DNA of 40,749 nucleotides from Saprospiraceae bacterium (GTDB taxonomy: Bacteria > Bacteroidota > Bacteroidia > Chitinophagales > Saprospiraceae), in contig JAHDBE010000001.1 in the NCBI GenBank assembly GCA_020630555.1, positions 1 through 40,749 of the forward strand, in the 5' to 3' direction. Below the pieces are notes generated by a model. That model did not search any database and was not told where the DNA came from. It saw nothing but the letters and a program-made list of their open reading frames with translations. Below are positions 27,012-37,516 of the stretch, piece by piece. Both the position numbers and the translations under genes were made by a program. How positions within the stretch are numbered: the first letter of the stretch is position 1; every line of letters begins with the position of its first letter.

Positions 27012-27533
27012 ATGATGGCTAAAAATCAAGACAGAATCAAGCCTACAGAGGCTTCTGAATTAAAAGAAAAAATGGTTTCACTTAACCGTGTTGCCAAAGT
27101 AACAAAAGGTGGTCGTACGTTTAGTTTTTCTGCACTAGTTGTTGTAGGAGATGGGAAAGGTATGGTTGGTTATGGTATGGGCAAAGCAAGAGACGTGCAA
27201 CAATGCATTGCAAAAGCAGTGGATGATGCCAAAAAGAATCTTGTTAAGTTTCCAATATTAAATGGCACTATTCCACACGAGCAAAAAGGTAAGTACGGAG
27301 CAGGAAAGGTTTTAATCAAGCCAGCTTCTGATGGTACAGGTGTAATTGCCGGTGGGGCCATGAGAGCTGTTTTGGAAATTGGTGGTGTTCAGAATGTTCT
27401 TGCTAAGTCGCAAGGTTCTTCGAATCCGCATAATGTGGTTAAAGCGACTGTGGATGCACTAAAGAGACTTAGAAGCCCTCATGATGTGGCAAGACAAAGA
27501 GGAATAACACTCGAAAAATTATTCGAGGGATAA
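27012..27533 (+). CDS. rpsE: 30S ribosomal protein S5
   Basis: The 173-residue protein is S5, with the double-stranded-RNA-binding-like N-terminal domain ([36 protein letters not shown]) and the C-terminal [25 protein letters not shown]. Two adjacent ATG codons offer a start at 27012 or 27015. S5 is part of the mRNA entry helicase and affects fidelity. Confidence 0.98.
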   Translation: MMAKNQDRIKPTEASELKEKMVSLNRVAKVTKGGRTFSFSALVVVGDGKGMVGYGMGKARDVQQCIAKAVDDAKKNLVKFPILNGTIPHEQKGKYGAGKVLIKPASDGTGVIAGGAMRAVLEIGGVQNVLAKSQGSSNPHNVVKATVDALKRLRSPHDVARQRGITLEKLFEG

Positions 27534-27544
27534 AATAAATCACA

Positions 27545-27724
27545 ATGGCAAAGATCAAAGTAACACAGGTTAAGAGCAGCATAGATCGACCAAAGCGTCA
27601 AAAAGACACTTTAAAGGCTCTCGGTCTGCGTAAAATAAATCATACCGTTGAAAAAGAGGTTTCGCCTCAGGTTATGGGGATGATTAGAAAGGTCAATCAT
27701 TTGGTAAAAGTAGAAGAGGGATAA
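27545..27724 (+). CDS. rpmD: 50S ribosomal protein L30
   Basis: This gene is too short for the ORF track. It encodes 59 residues, [20 protein letters not shown] onward, with the L30 features [35 protein letters not shown]. It lies 11 bases after rpsE and 22 before rplO, its standard place in the spc operon. Confidence 0.97.
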   Translation: MAKIKVTQVKSSIDRPKRQKDTLKALGLRKINHTVEKEVSPQVMGMIRKVNHLVKVEEG

Positions 27725-27746
27725 ACTCTTTTTAAAGAAAGTAATT

Positions 27747-28193
27747 ATGGGATTACATAATTTAACTCCTGCTAAAGGATCAACGAAGTCAAAAAGAAGG
27801 ATCGCACGAGGACAAGGTTCTGGTTATGGTGGTACTTCTACAAGAGGACATAAAGGTGCAAAATCTCGTTCGGGATGGAGCAAAAAGAGAAATTTTGAAG
27901 GTGGTCAAATGCCACTTCAAATGCGTTTACCTAAACGTGGATTCAAGAATATTAACAGAGTGGAGTACGTGGCTATCAATGTAGCAAGACTACAAGAAAT
28001 CCATGAAAAATTCGGTTTGTCTACAATTGATCATGCTTCTTTATACTCTAACGGTATTATAAAGAAAGGAGATAAGATTAAGGTTCTAGGAAATGGCGAT
28101 ATTAGTGCCAAAGTAACAGTTTCGGCTCATGCATGTTCGGAAAGCGCAAAGTCGAAAATTGAAGGTGTTGGTGGTTCTATTAATCTTGTATAA
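27747..28193 (+). CDS. rplO: 50S ribosomal protein L15
   Basis: The 148-residue protein starts MGLHNLTPAKGSTKSKRRIARGQGSGYGGTSTRGHKGAKSRSG, the Gly-rich extended N-terminus of L15, with the C-terminal domain at KVTVSAHACSESAKSKIEGVGGSI. It lies eight bases before secY, as in most bacteria. Confidence 0.98.
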   Translation: MGLHNLTPAKGSTKSKRRIARGQGSGYGGTSTRGHKGAKSRSGWSKKRNFEGGQMPLQMRLPKRGFKNINRVEYVAINVARLQEIHEKFGLSTIDHASLYSNGIIKKGDKIKVLGNGDISAKVTVSAHACSESAKSKIEGVGGSINLV

Positions 28194-28201
28194 TAATTGC
28201 G

Positions 28202-29557
28202 ATGAATAAGTTTATCGAGACTTTAAAGAATATTTGGAAAATAGAGGAACTGAGAAATCGGATCCTCTTTACACTTTTTATTTTAGCTGTATTTAGAGTG
28301 GGCTCTTGGATTGTTTTACCAGGTGTCAATTCTTCAGCTTTGGAAATATCAAATGCGGGTGATAACTCATTGATGGGTTTGATCAACATGTTTACGGGTG
28401 GTGCGTTCGGTCAAGCGGCGATTTTTGCTCTTGGTATCATGCCTTACATTACAGCGTCGATCATCATTCAGTTATTGGGTTTTGCTGTTCCTTATTTTCA
28501 AAAACTTCAGCAGAAAGAAGGGGAATCTGGTCGAAAGAAGATTACTCAGATTACTAGATTTTTAACGGTACTCATAACACTTGTTCAAGGAGGTGGTTAC
28601 TTAACTTATATTTCGCAACAGCCAGGAGCGATTGATCCTTCTGTTAGCCCAACTATTTTCTGGTTAAGTAACATGATCATTTTATCTTCAGGAACCATTG
28701 TTTGTATGTGGTTAGGTGAAAAGATTACGGATCGAGGAATTGGAAATGGTATTTCTTTGCTTATTATGGCAGGAATTATTGCCACTCTACCGAGAGCATT
28801 TGCGGCAGAAGTCCAGACTCAGTTAAATGATAATGGTTTGTTTGTTTTGATCCTTGAGATTGCTATGTTCTTCTTGGTTATAATGGTTTCAGTATTGGTT
28901 GTGCAAGGTGTAAGAAAAATTCCTATTCAATTCGCTAAAAGAATGGTTGGTAGAACGGCAGGTAACATTCCTGTTGCAGGGGCTAGAGATTATATACCTT
29001 TAAAAGTTAATGCGTCTGGAGTTATGCCTATTATTTTTGCGCAAGCTATTATGTTCTTACCTGGTCAGATAGCGACATGGACTAGTAATGGACAACCGAG
29101 TGATTTCATGATGGCTTTTACAGATTGGGGCTCATTACCGTACAATATTGTGTTTTTCATTCTGGTAGTTATATTTACTTATGTGTATACGGCACTTCTT
29201 GTAAATCCTAAACAATACGCAGAGTATTTAAAAAGGCAAAATGCTTTCATTCCAGGTGTTAAACCAGGCGCTCCGACACAAGAGTTTATTGATTCTTTGA
29301 CTACGCGAGTTACATTACCGGGATCTATTTTCCTTGGGTTGATTTCAATATTCCCAGCGATAGTATATGCATTTGGGGTAAACCAAGCATTCGCAATATT
29401 CTTTGGAGGTACCTCATTGCTCATTCTTGTTGCAGTGGTATTAGATACTCTTCAAATGGTTGAAGGATATCTTTTGGCTAGAAAGTACGACGGTTTGGTG
29501 AAGTCAGGGAGATTGAAAGGGCGTAGTGGTATGCAAACTATTGGTGCAGGCATGTAG
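28202..29557 (+). CDS. secY: Protein translocase subunit SecY
   Basis: The 451-residue membrane protein is the pore of the general secretion translocon. It has about ten hydrophobic segments. The plug and TM2 region is NMFTGGAFGQAAIFALGIMPYITASIIIQLL, the TM4-5 cytoplasmic region includes GEKITDRGIGNGISLLIMAGI, and MVGRTAGNIPVAG and KYDGLVKSGRLKGRSG mark the cytoplasmic loops that bind SecA and the ribosome. It is followed 13 bases later by map. Confidence 0.98.
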   Translation: MNKFIETLKNIWKIEELRNRILFTLFILAVFRVGSWIVLPGVNSSALEISNAGDNSLMGLINMFTGGAFGQAAIFALGIMPYITASIIIQLLGFAVPYFQKLQQKEGESGRKKITQITRFLTVLITLVQGGGYLTYISQQPGAIDPSVSPTIFWLSNMIILSSGTIVCMWLGEKITDRGIGNGISLLIMAGIIATLPRAFAAEVQTQLNDNGLFVLILEIAMFFLVIMVSVLVVQGVRKIPIQFAKRMVGRTAGNIPVAGARDYIPLKVNASGVMPIIFAQAIMFLPGQIATWTSNGQPSDFMMAFTDWGSLPYNIVFFILVVIFTYVYTALLVNPKQYAEYLKRQNAFIPGVKPGAPTQEFIDSLTTRVTLPGSIFLGLISIFPAIVYAFGVNQAFAIFFGGTSLLILVAVVLDTLQMVEGYLLARKYDGLVKSGRLKGRSGMQTIGAGM

Positions 29558-29570
29558 GCCTGTTCATTCC

Positions 29571-30380
29571 ATGATTTTTTATAAGACACCAGAAGAAATC
29601 GAGTACATTCGAGAGAGCTGTTTACTCGTGTCTAAATCATTGGCTTTAGCCGGAAGTTTATTAAAACCAGGTGCTAAAGGAAAAGATATTGATGCTAAGT
29701 GTGAAGAATTAATTCGTGATAACGATGCAATTCCTGGCTTTAAGGGATACAATGGTTTTCCGGCCACCTTGTGTGTATCACCTAACGAAGGGGTAGTTCA
29801 TGGGATTCCTACAGAAAGAGAGTTCCAGGATGGAGATATTGTTAGTATTGACTGTGGTGTTTTCAAAAATGGGTTTTATGGAGATGCGGCGTATACTTTT
29901 GCTATTGGAGAGATAGAAGCAGAAACATTAGAACTTTTATCTGTTACAAAAACGTCTTTATACAAAGGTATCGAGGCAGCTAGAGTAGGAAATAGAATTG
30001 GTGATATAGGGTATGCCGTTCAGCAATATGCGGAAAAAGTACACGGTTATGGTGTTGTTAGAGAACTGGTTGGTCACGGAATAGGTCAAAACCTTCATGA
30101 AGAGCCGCAAGTTCCTAATTACGGTAGGAGAGGAAGAGGACCCGTACTTAAATCTGGATTGGTAATCGCGATTGAACCGATGGTGAACTTAGGCACTAAA
30201 GATGTAAGGCAATCAGATGATGGTTGGACAATCATATCAAAGGACCGAAAACCTTCTGCTCATTACGAGCATACTGTAGCACTATTGGATGATAAAACGG
30301 AAATATTATCCAATCACAGTTATTTAGAAGAAGCAATTAAAAATAACGTGGAATTGATGGAAATTCCGCTAAAAAGTTAG
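29571..30380 (+). CDS. map: Methionine aminopeptidase, type I
   Basis: I place the start at ATG 29571 (269 residues, MIFYKTPEEIEYIRESCLLV), since the ORF-track start at 29526 lies inside secY. The pita-bread fold metal ligands are visible: the first Asp in IVSIDCGVFKNGFYGDAAYTF and the second in the same segment, His in LVGHGIGQNLHEEPQ, Glu in AIEPMVN, and Glu in HYEHTVAL. It removes the initiator Met from new proteins. Placement after secY is common. Confidence 0.97.
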   Translation: MIFYKTPEEIEYIRESCLLVSKSLALAGSLLKPGAKGKDIDAKCEELIRDNDAIPGFKGYNGFPATLCVSPNEGVVHGIPTEREFQDGDIVSIDCGVFKNGFYGDAAYTFAIGEIEAETLELLSVTKTSLYKGIEAARVGNRIGDIGYAVQQYAEKVHGYGVVRELVGHGIGQNLHEEPQVPNYGRRGRGPVLKSGLVIAIEPMVNLGTKDVRQSDDGWTIISKDRKPSAHYEHTVALLDDKTEILSNHSYLEEAIKNNVELMEIPLKS

Positions 30381-30387
30381 ATATTTG
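30380..30387 (+). promoter_or_regulatory. Possible weak promoter element GATATTTG before infA
   Basis: A seven-of-eight match to TAnnTTTG, ending 17 bases before the infA ATG. This is the same spacing as for the polyprenyl synthetase element. It is an internal promoter candidate only. Confidence 0.3.
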
Positions 30388-30404
30388 CACTCCGATTTTT
30401 CGAT

Positions 30405-30623
30405 ATGGCGAAACAAGACTTAATAAAACAGGATGGAATCATTGAAGAGGCGTTATCAAATGCGATGTTTAGGGTTCGTCTTGAAAACGATCATTTGATC
30501 GTAGCTACGATTTCAGGAAAGATGCGTATGAATTACATCCGCATACTTCCAGGAGACAAAGTTGCGGTTGAAATGTCACCATACGATTTATCAAGAGGTA
30601 GAATAACATATAGATATAAATAG
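30405..30623 (+). CDS. infA: Translation initiation factor IF-1
   Basis: The 72-residue OB-fold protein matches IF-1: [58 protein letters not shown]. It binds the ribosomal A site during initiation. It lies between map and rpmJ, two bases before the latter, as in many bacteria. Confidence 0.98.
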   Translation: MAKQDLIKQDGIIEEALSNAMFRVRLENDHLIVATISGKMRMNYIRILPGDKVAVEMSPYDLSRGRITYRYK

Positions 30624-30625
30624 TT

Positions 30626-30742
30626 ATGAAAGTTCGGGCATCTATAAAAAAGAGATCAGCGGATTGCAAGATTGTGAGACGTAAAGGGAAGCTATATATT
30701 ATTAATAAGAAGAATCCCAAATTCAAACAAAGACAAGGATAA
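30626..30742 (+). CDS. rpmJ: 50S ribosomal protein L36 (zinc-free form)
   Basis: Too short for the ORF track. It encodes 38 residues, [20 protein letters not shown] then [18 protein letters not shown]. Of the usual three Cys and one His zinc ligands only one Cys remains, so this is the C-minus type. It fits together with the zinc-free S14 nearby. It starts two bases after the infA stop. Confidence 0.97.
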   Translation: MKVRASIKKRSADCKIVRRKGKLYIINKKNPKFKQRQG

Positions 30743-30751
30743 TTTACACGT

Positions 30752-31129
30752 ATGGCTAGGATAGCAGGGGTAGATTTACCCAGAAATAAAAGAGGAGTTG
30801 TCAGTTTGACCTACATTTTCGGTATCGGTGATAGTCGTGCTGCTGAAATGTTAGACAAAGCTGGAATTGATCACAACACCAAAGTACAAGATTGGACAGA
30901 TGAGAATGTGAAAGTTCTTTCTGGAATGGTTCAAAATGAGTACAAAGTGGAAGGTGAATTGAGATCTGAAGTACAAACCAACATCAAGAGATTGATGGAT
31001 ATTGGTTGTTATAGAGGATTACGTCACAGAAAAGGATTACCTCTAAGAGGACAAAGAACTCAAACGAACGCCAGAACGCGTAAAGGAAAGAGAAAAACTG
31101 TTGCTAACAAGAAAAAAGCGACTAAATAA
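30752..31129 (+). CDS. rpsM: 30S ribosomal protein S13
   Basis: The 125-residue protein begins [30 protein letters not shown] and ends with the basic [29 protein letters not shown] tail, as S13 does. It contacts tRNAs and forms an intersubunit bridge. It is the first gene of the alpha group, nine bases after rpmJ. Confidence 0.98.
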   Translation: MARIAGVDLPRNKRGVVSLTYIFGIGDSRAAEMLDKAGIDHNTKVQDWTDENVKVLSGMVQNEYKVEGELRSEVQTNIKRLMDIGCYRGLRHRKGLPLRGQRTQTNARTRKGKRKTVANKKKATK

Positions 31130-31137
31130 TAATTAGT

Positions 31138-31524
31138 ATGGCAAAGGCAAGAAAAGCGAAGAAAAGTAAAATTGTCGTCGAAGCGGAAGGCTACGCATAT
31201 ATTAAAGCCAGCTTTAACAACATTATTGTTTCTATTACTAATAAGCAAGGGCAAGTAATCTCTTGGGGTACAGCTGGTAAAGCGGGATTCAGAGGTTCTA
31301 AAAAGAATACGCCATACGCTGCTCAAATAGCTGCTTCGGATGCGGCTGTAAAAGCACATGAAGCTGGAATGAAGTATTGTGAGGTTTTTGTCAAAGGACC
31401 TGGCGCTGGTAGAGAAGCCGCAATACGAGCTATCGATGCTTCAGGTATTAAGGTGACTAGAATTAAGGATGTGACACCAATTCCTCATAATGGTTGTCGT
31501 CCACCTAAAAAACGTAGAGTATAA
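31138..31524 (+). CDS. rpsK: 30S ribosomal protein S11
   Basis: The 128-residue protein shows the S11 signatures [39 protein letters not shown] and [17 protein letters not shown]. It lies in the platform of the 30S subunit, close to the Shine-Dalgarno helix region. Gaps to neighbours are eight and six bases. Confidence 0.98.
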   Translation: MAKARKAKKSKIVVEAEGYAYIKASFNNIIVSITNKQGQVISWGTAGKAGFRGSKKNTPYAAQIAASDAAVKAHEAGMKYCEVFVKGPGAGREAAIRAIDASGIKVTRIKDVTPIPHNGCRPPKKRRV

Positions 31525-31530
31525 TATACT

Positions 31531-32142
31531 ATGGCAAGATACATTGGACCAAAAACGAAAAAAGCAAGAGCATTCGGAGAAGCAATCTTCGGTGTAGATA
31601 AAGCCTTTGAGAAAAGAAAATATCCTCCTGGCCAACATGGAACAGGTAAAAGAAGAAAACAAAAGTCGGATTATGCTCTTCAACTTATGGAGAAGCAAAA
31701 GGCAAAATATACTTATGGTGTATTAGAACGTCAGTTTAGAAATACTTTTAAGAAAGCAACAAGTAAAAAAGGTGTTACTGGTGAAGTTCTATTGCAGCTT
31801 TTGGAGTCTAGATTGGATAATACAGTATATAGACTGGGTATTGCTCCAACAAGACGCGGTGCAAGACAATTGGTTTCTCATAAGCATATCTTGGTGAATG
31901 GTGTGGTGACTAATGTTCCATCATCATCTTTGAAGCCAGGTGACGTGATTTCTGTAAGAGGAAAATCTCAGGCTAACGAGGTGATTGTAAATAGTATTGC
32001 CAATAAAAGTGATGTTCGTAAATGGGCATGGTTAGAATGGAATCCTGACAGAATGGAAGGAACATTTCTTAACTTTCCTGAACGCGAAACAATACCAGAG
32101 AATATCAATGAACAATTAATTGTTGAATTGTATTCTAAGTAA
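31531..32142 (+). CDS. rpsD: 30S ribosomal protein S4
   Basis: The 203-residue protein is S4, with the S4 RNA-binding domain [31 protein letters not shown] (about 93-125) and the end [21 protein letters not shown]. It nucleates 30S assembly. In E. coli it represses the alpha operon from a pseudoknot near rpsM, which I do not see here. A hairpin terminator lies directly after it. Confidence 0.97.
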   Translation: MARYIGPKTKKARAFGEAIFGVDKAFEKRKYPPGQHGTGKRRKQKSDYALQLMEKQKAKYTYGVLERQFRNTFKKATSKKGVTGEVLLQLLESRLDNTVYRLGIAPTRRGARQLVSHKHILVNGVVTNVPSSSLKPGDVISVRGKSQANEVIVNSIANKSDVRKWAWLEWNPDRMEGTFLNFPERETIPENINEQLIVELYSK

Positions 32143-32149
32143 GAAATAC

Positions 32150-32182
32150 AGGCTGTCTGATGAGACAGCCTTTCCTTGTTTT
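32150..32182 (+). terminator. Terminator or attenuator between rpsD and rpoA
   Basis: AGGCTGTCT-GATG-AGACAGCCT is a perfect nine-base stem followed by TTCCTTGTTTT. It ends seven bases after the start of the 74-base rpsD-rpoA gap and has 34 bases before rpoA. The T-run is interrupted, so partial read-through is likely. Confidence 0.72.
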
Positions 32183-32216
32183 ATAACTCTTTTATAAACT
32201 TCTAATTTCTACGCTA

Positions 32217-33215
32217 ATGAGCATTTTAAATTTTCAAAAGCCGGATAAAATTGTTTTACAGAAAGCAAACGACTTTCACGGTACTTTTGAATTCAGACCA
32301 TTAGAACCCGGCTTTGGACAGACTATTGGTAACTCTTTACGAAGAGTTTTACTTTCCTCACTAGAAGGATATGCTGTAAGTGCGGTCAGAATAGCGGGAG
32401 TAGATCATGAATTTGCCACAATTAAAGGTGTTGTAGAGGATGTTGTAGACATTATCCTAAACTTCAAGCAGGTAAGGATTAAACCTATGAATGCGGATGA
32501 AGAGTCGACTTCAGAAAAAGTATACTTAACAATTTCTGGTAAGGAGGAATTCACAGCAGGTGATATCGAAGCACATACCAATGTCTTTAAGATTATGAAT
32601 CCTGATCTTTTAATCTGTCGTATGGATACTACGGTAAATTTGGAGATAGAGTTGACGATTACTAAAGGTAGAGGGTATGTTCCAGCAGATGAGAACCTTC
32701 CTAAAGATGCACCTATTGGTGTAATTCCTGTAGATGCTATATATACACCAATAAAGAAGGTGGCCTATAAAATAGATAGTACGCGTGTTGGTCAAAGAAC
32801 GGATTATGAGAAATTGAATTTAGAAGTAGAAACGGATGGTACTATTCACCCAGAGGAGGCAGTTAAAGAAGCGTCTAGAATTTTAATTCAGCACTTGATG
32901 CTAATCACGGATGAAAAGATAACATTTGATGATGCATCTAGTAGAGAAGACAATATCGTAGATGAGCACATCTTGCATATGCGTAAGTTATTAAAGACCT
33001 CTTTAGAAGATTTAGATCTATCAGTTCGAGCCTATAATTGTCTGAAAGCAGCCAAGATTAACTCCTTAGGAGAAATGGTTAAGTATGACATGCACGAATT
33101 ATTGAAGTTTAGAAACTTTGGTAAGAAGTCGTTAGTGGAAATCGAAGAATTACTCCAAAACAAAGGTTTGACCTTTGGAATGGACTTGTCTAAATACAAG
33201 TTGGACGAAGAATAA
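32217..33215 (+). CDS. rpoA: RNA polymerase alpha subunit
   Basis: The 332-residue protein has the N-terminal assembly domain (about 1-235; [30 protein letters not shown]) and the C-terminal DNA-binding domain (about 255-325; [48 protein letters not shown]). It dimerises to start core polymerase assembly and contacts promoters and activators. It lies after the hairpin that follows rpsD and before rplQ across a 117-base gap. Confidence 0.98.
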   Translation: MSILNFQKPDKIVLQKANDFHGTFEFRPLEPGFGQTIGNSLRRVLLSSLEGYAVSAVRIAGVDHEFATIKGVVEDVVDIILNFKQVRIKPMNADEESTSEKVYLTISGKEEFTAGDIEAHTNVFKIMNPDLLICRMDTTVNLEIELTITKGRGYVPADENLPKDAPIGVIPVDAIYTPIKKVAYKIDSTRVGQRTDYEKLNLEVETDGTIHPEEAVKEASRILIQHLMLITDEKITFDDASSREDNIVDEHILHMRKLLKTSLEDLDLSVRAYNCLKAAKINSLGEMVKYDMHELLKFRNFGKKSLVEIEELLQNKGLTFGMDLSKYKLDEE

Positions 33216-33300
33216 AAATCGTTATGGCTCGACCAATGGTCGGATAATTTTAAAACTGTATTAACAATGTCAGTCAAAAGCTAAAGCCATAAATGCTACT

Positions 33301-33308
33301 GATATTTG
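33301..33308 (+). promoter_or_regulatory. Possible weak promoter element GATATTTG before rplQ
   Basis: In the 117-base rpoA-rplQ gap, 24 bases before the rplQ ATG, there is the same imperfect octamer as before infA. The gap also holds an inverted repeat CGACC-AAT-GGTCG at 33228-33240. Both are tentative. Confidence 0.25.
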
Positions 33309-33332
33309 TGATGCCACGTAAAACTTTTACTC

Positions 33333-33809
33333 ATGAGACACGGTAAAAAAGTAAACCATTTAGGTCGTAAAAAAGGGCATAGAAAAGCCTTATTAAAAAA
33401 CCTAGCTATAGCATTAATTACTCATAAGAGAATTAATACAACATTGGCGAAAGCCAAATCACTTAGGGTTTATTTAGAGCCTCTTGTAACTAAATCAAAA
33501 GATAACACGACTCATTCTAGGAGAGTTGTCTTTAGTTATTTACAGAATAAAGATGCGACCAAAGAACTATTTGGAACTATTGCGGACAAAGTAGGAGATA
33601 GACCCGGAGGATACTTGAGAATTATCAAAACTGGTTTTAGGCTAGGTGATGGTGCACAAACAGCAATGATTGAGTTTGTAGACTTTAATGAGACTATGAC
33701 AAAGACTGCTAAGCCAAGTTCAAGTAGACGACGTAGAAGAAAAGGAGCTGGAAAATCAAGTACGGCAGCTGCTGCGGCATCTACGGTTGCAAATAACGAA
33801 GAAGAATAG
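33333..33809 (+). CDS. rplQ: 50S ribosomal protein L17 (C-terminally extended)
   Basis: The 158-residue protein has the L17 core ([45 protein letters not shown] to ... [14 protein letters not shown]). It carries a low-complexity tail of about 40 residues: a run of Arg/Lys, then [17 protein letters not shown]. The tail is longer than in E. coli (127 residues). It contains a perfect palindrome copy. A strong terminator follows. Confidence 0.97.
   Translation: MRHGKKVNHLGRKKGHRKALLKNLAIALITHKRINTTLAKAKSLRVYLEPLVTKSKDNTTHSRRVVFSYLQNKDATKELFGTIADKVGDRPGGYLRIIKTGFRLGDGAQTAMIEFVDFNETMTKTAKPSSSRRRRRKGAGKSSTAAAAASTVANNEEE
33444..33457. repeat. Palindrome copy TTGGCGAAAGCCAA (perfect)
   Basis: In rplQ at a conserved part of the protein, read as Leu-Ala-Lys-Ala-Lys. 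It is the only perfect copy in the ribosomal cluster. Confidence 0.7.
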
Positions 33810-33831
33810 ATTACATTCAAATGATACAAAG

Positions 33832-33866
33832 AGGCGAGTTTCATGTAAGAAGCTCGCCTTTTTTTG
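33832..33866 (+). terminator. Strong Rho-independent terminator of the alpha operon
   Basis: AGGCGAGTTTC and GAAGCTCGCCT form an 11-base stem (one G:U) with loop ATGTAA, followed by TTTTTTT. It lies 22 bases after rplQ and ends the ribosomal supercluster. Confidence 0.92.
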
Positions 33867-33878
33867 TCTATACCGTAT

Positions 33879-33901
33879 TATATTTGCAAAAATTATATTT
33901 G
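33879..33901 (+). promoter_or_regulatory. Double promoter element TATATTTG before carA
   Basis: Two exact TAnnTTTG octamers occur 15 bases apart, at 33879-33886 and 33894-33901. The second ends 16 bases before the chosen carA ATG, the same spacing as at other short-leader genes here. No properly spaced TTG -33 element is evident. Confidence 0.55.
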
Positions 33902-33917
33902 TCTAACTCCAATCTGT

Positions 33918-36298
<2,381 letters not shown>

Positions 36299-36306
36299 AA
36301 TATTCG

Positions 36307-36314
36307 TATTTTTG
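36307..36314 (+). promoter_or_regulatory. Probable -7 promoter element TATTTTTG before the DivIC/FtsB-like gene
   Basis: An exact TAnnTTTG match, ending 16 bases before the ATG. TTGG at 36287-36290 may be the -33 element, with a slightly short spacing. Confidence 0.5.
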
Positions 36315-36330
36315 TACAAACTACGACGAC

Positions 36331-36636
36331 ATGGGTTCAAAAAATAAGAATAAGAAATCTACCCGTTCGATTGTCTCGACTCAATGGATAAACAAATACA
36401 GTTTATCGCTTTTGGGCTTTTTATTATGGATGTGTTTCTTTTCAAGACATAACTTGATGGCACAGTACAAATTGTCACAAACTGTGGCAAGTTTGGAAGA
36501 ACGAAAAGAAGATCTAAAAGAACAATTAGTCGAGGTAAAAAAAGAACGTGAATCACTTGAAAATAATATTGAAAAATTTGCGAGGGAGAACTACTTCATG
36601 CACAAAGACAATGAAGAGGTTTTCATAATAAAATAA
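36331..36636 (+). CDS. DivIC/FtsB-like septum formation initiator
   Basis: The 101-residue protein has a short basic cytoplasmic end, one membrane helix (about 25-40, LSLLGFLLWMCFF), a coiled coil (about 45-85, TVASLEERKEDLKEQLVEVKKERESLENNI) and the family's end motif FARENYFMHKDNEEVFIIK. DivIC/FtsB proteins bind FtsL and FtsQ at the division site to activate septal cell wall synthesis. It sits just after eno, its usual place in Bacteroidota. Confidence 0.88.
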   Translation: MGSKNKNKKSTRSIVSTQWINKYSLSLLGFLLWMCFFSRHNLMAQYKLSQTVASLEERKEDLKEQLVEVKKERESLENNIEKFARENYFMHKDNEEVFIIK

Positions 36637-36643
36637 ATAGGTT

Positions 36644-37516
36644 ATGAGCGTATTGGTGAATAAGAATTCCAAAATTATCGTGCAAGGATTTACGGGTAAA
36701 GAAGGAACATTCCATGCAGGACAAATGATTGAGTACGGAACGAACATTGTGGGCGGGGTTACTCCAGGAAAAGGAGGACAAGAACATTTAGGAAAACCTG
36801 TATTTAATTCAGTTTCGGAGGCTGTCGCCAAAGTTCAAGCGGATACATCTATTATTTTTGTGCCACCAAAATTTGCTGGTGACGCTATAATGGAGTCGGC
36901 AGAGGCAGGAATCAAAGTTATTATTTGTATCACTGAAGGAATTCCGGTTCAGGATATGGTAAAAGTTAAGGCTTATATTGAAAATTTTGACTGCCGTTTA
37001 GTAGGACCTAATTGCCCGGGTGTCATGACTCCAGGAGAGGCTAAAGTTGGTATTATGCCTGGATTTATTCATAATCCTGGACGTATTGGTATAGTCTCGA
37101 GATCGGGTACTTTAACTTATGAAGCAGTAGATCAAGTAACAAAGGCAGGAATGGGTCAATCAACCTGTATTGGTATTGGGGGAGATCCGATTGTAGGAAC
37201 TACCACAAAGGATGCTGTTCAGTTATTAATGAATGATCCTGATACGGATGGTATAATTATGATAGGTGAAATAGGTGGTTCTATGGAGGCGGATGCAGCC
37301 CACTGGGTAAAGGAAAATGGGACTAAACCAGTTGTTGGGTTTATTGCAGGCCAGACTGCACCAAAAGGTAGAACAATGGGACATGCCGGAGCGATCATCG
37401 GCGGTGCTGATGACACAGCTGAAGCCAAAATGAGAATAATGGCGGATTGTGGAATACACGTTGTAGAATCACCAGCCCAGATTGGAGAGACGATGCGTAA
37501 AGCCCTAATGTCTTAA
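36644..37516 (+). CDS. sucD: Succinyl-CoA synthetase, alpha subunit
   Basis: The 290-residue protein has the CoA-binding N-terminal domain ([31 protein letters not shown]) and the ligase domain, with the phosphorylated active-site His in [29 protein letters not shown] is typical. With SucC it makes ATP or GTP from succinyl-CoA in the TCA cycle. sucC is not adjacent. It starts seven bases after the DivIC-like gene, and its stop overlaps that of the convergent kinase gene. Confidence 0.97.
   Translation: MSVLVNKNSKIIVQGFTGKEGTFHAGQMIEYGTNIVGGVTPGKGGQEHLGKPVFNSVSEAVAKVQADTSIIFVPPKFAGDAIMESAEAGIKVIICITEGIPVQDMVKVKAYIENFDCRLVGPNCPGVMTPGEAKVGIMPGFIHNPGRIGIVSRSGTLTYEAVDQVTKAGMGQSTCIGIGGDPIVGTTTKDAVQLLMNDPDTDGIIMIGEIGGSMEADAAHWVKENGTKPVVGFIAGQTAPKGRTMGHAGAIIGGADDTAEAKMRIMADCGIHVVESPAQIGETMRKALMS
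36818..36831. repeat. Degenerate palindrome variant GAGGCTGTCGCCAA
   Basis: A weak copy in sucD with two changes in the left arm, in the same codon phase (Glu-Ala-Val-Ala-Lys). It may be chance. Confidence 0.25.

Noticed and set aside
29526-29570. Earlier start for map given by the ORF track
   Set aside because: It is inside the secY coding region, and ATG 29571 gives the standard N-terminus.
29640-29653. TTGGCTTTAGCCGG in map as another palindrome copy
   Set aside because: Same frame, but the loop differs and two arm bases do not pair; too weak to count.
33864-33917. Earlier start for carA given by the ORF track
   Set aside because: It lies within the terminator T-run and promoter region, and adds residues unlike any CarA.
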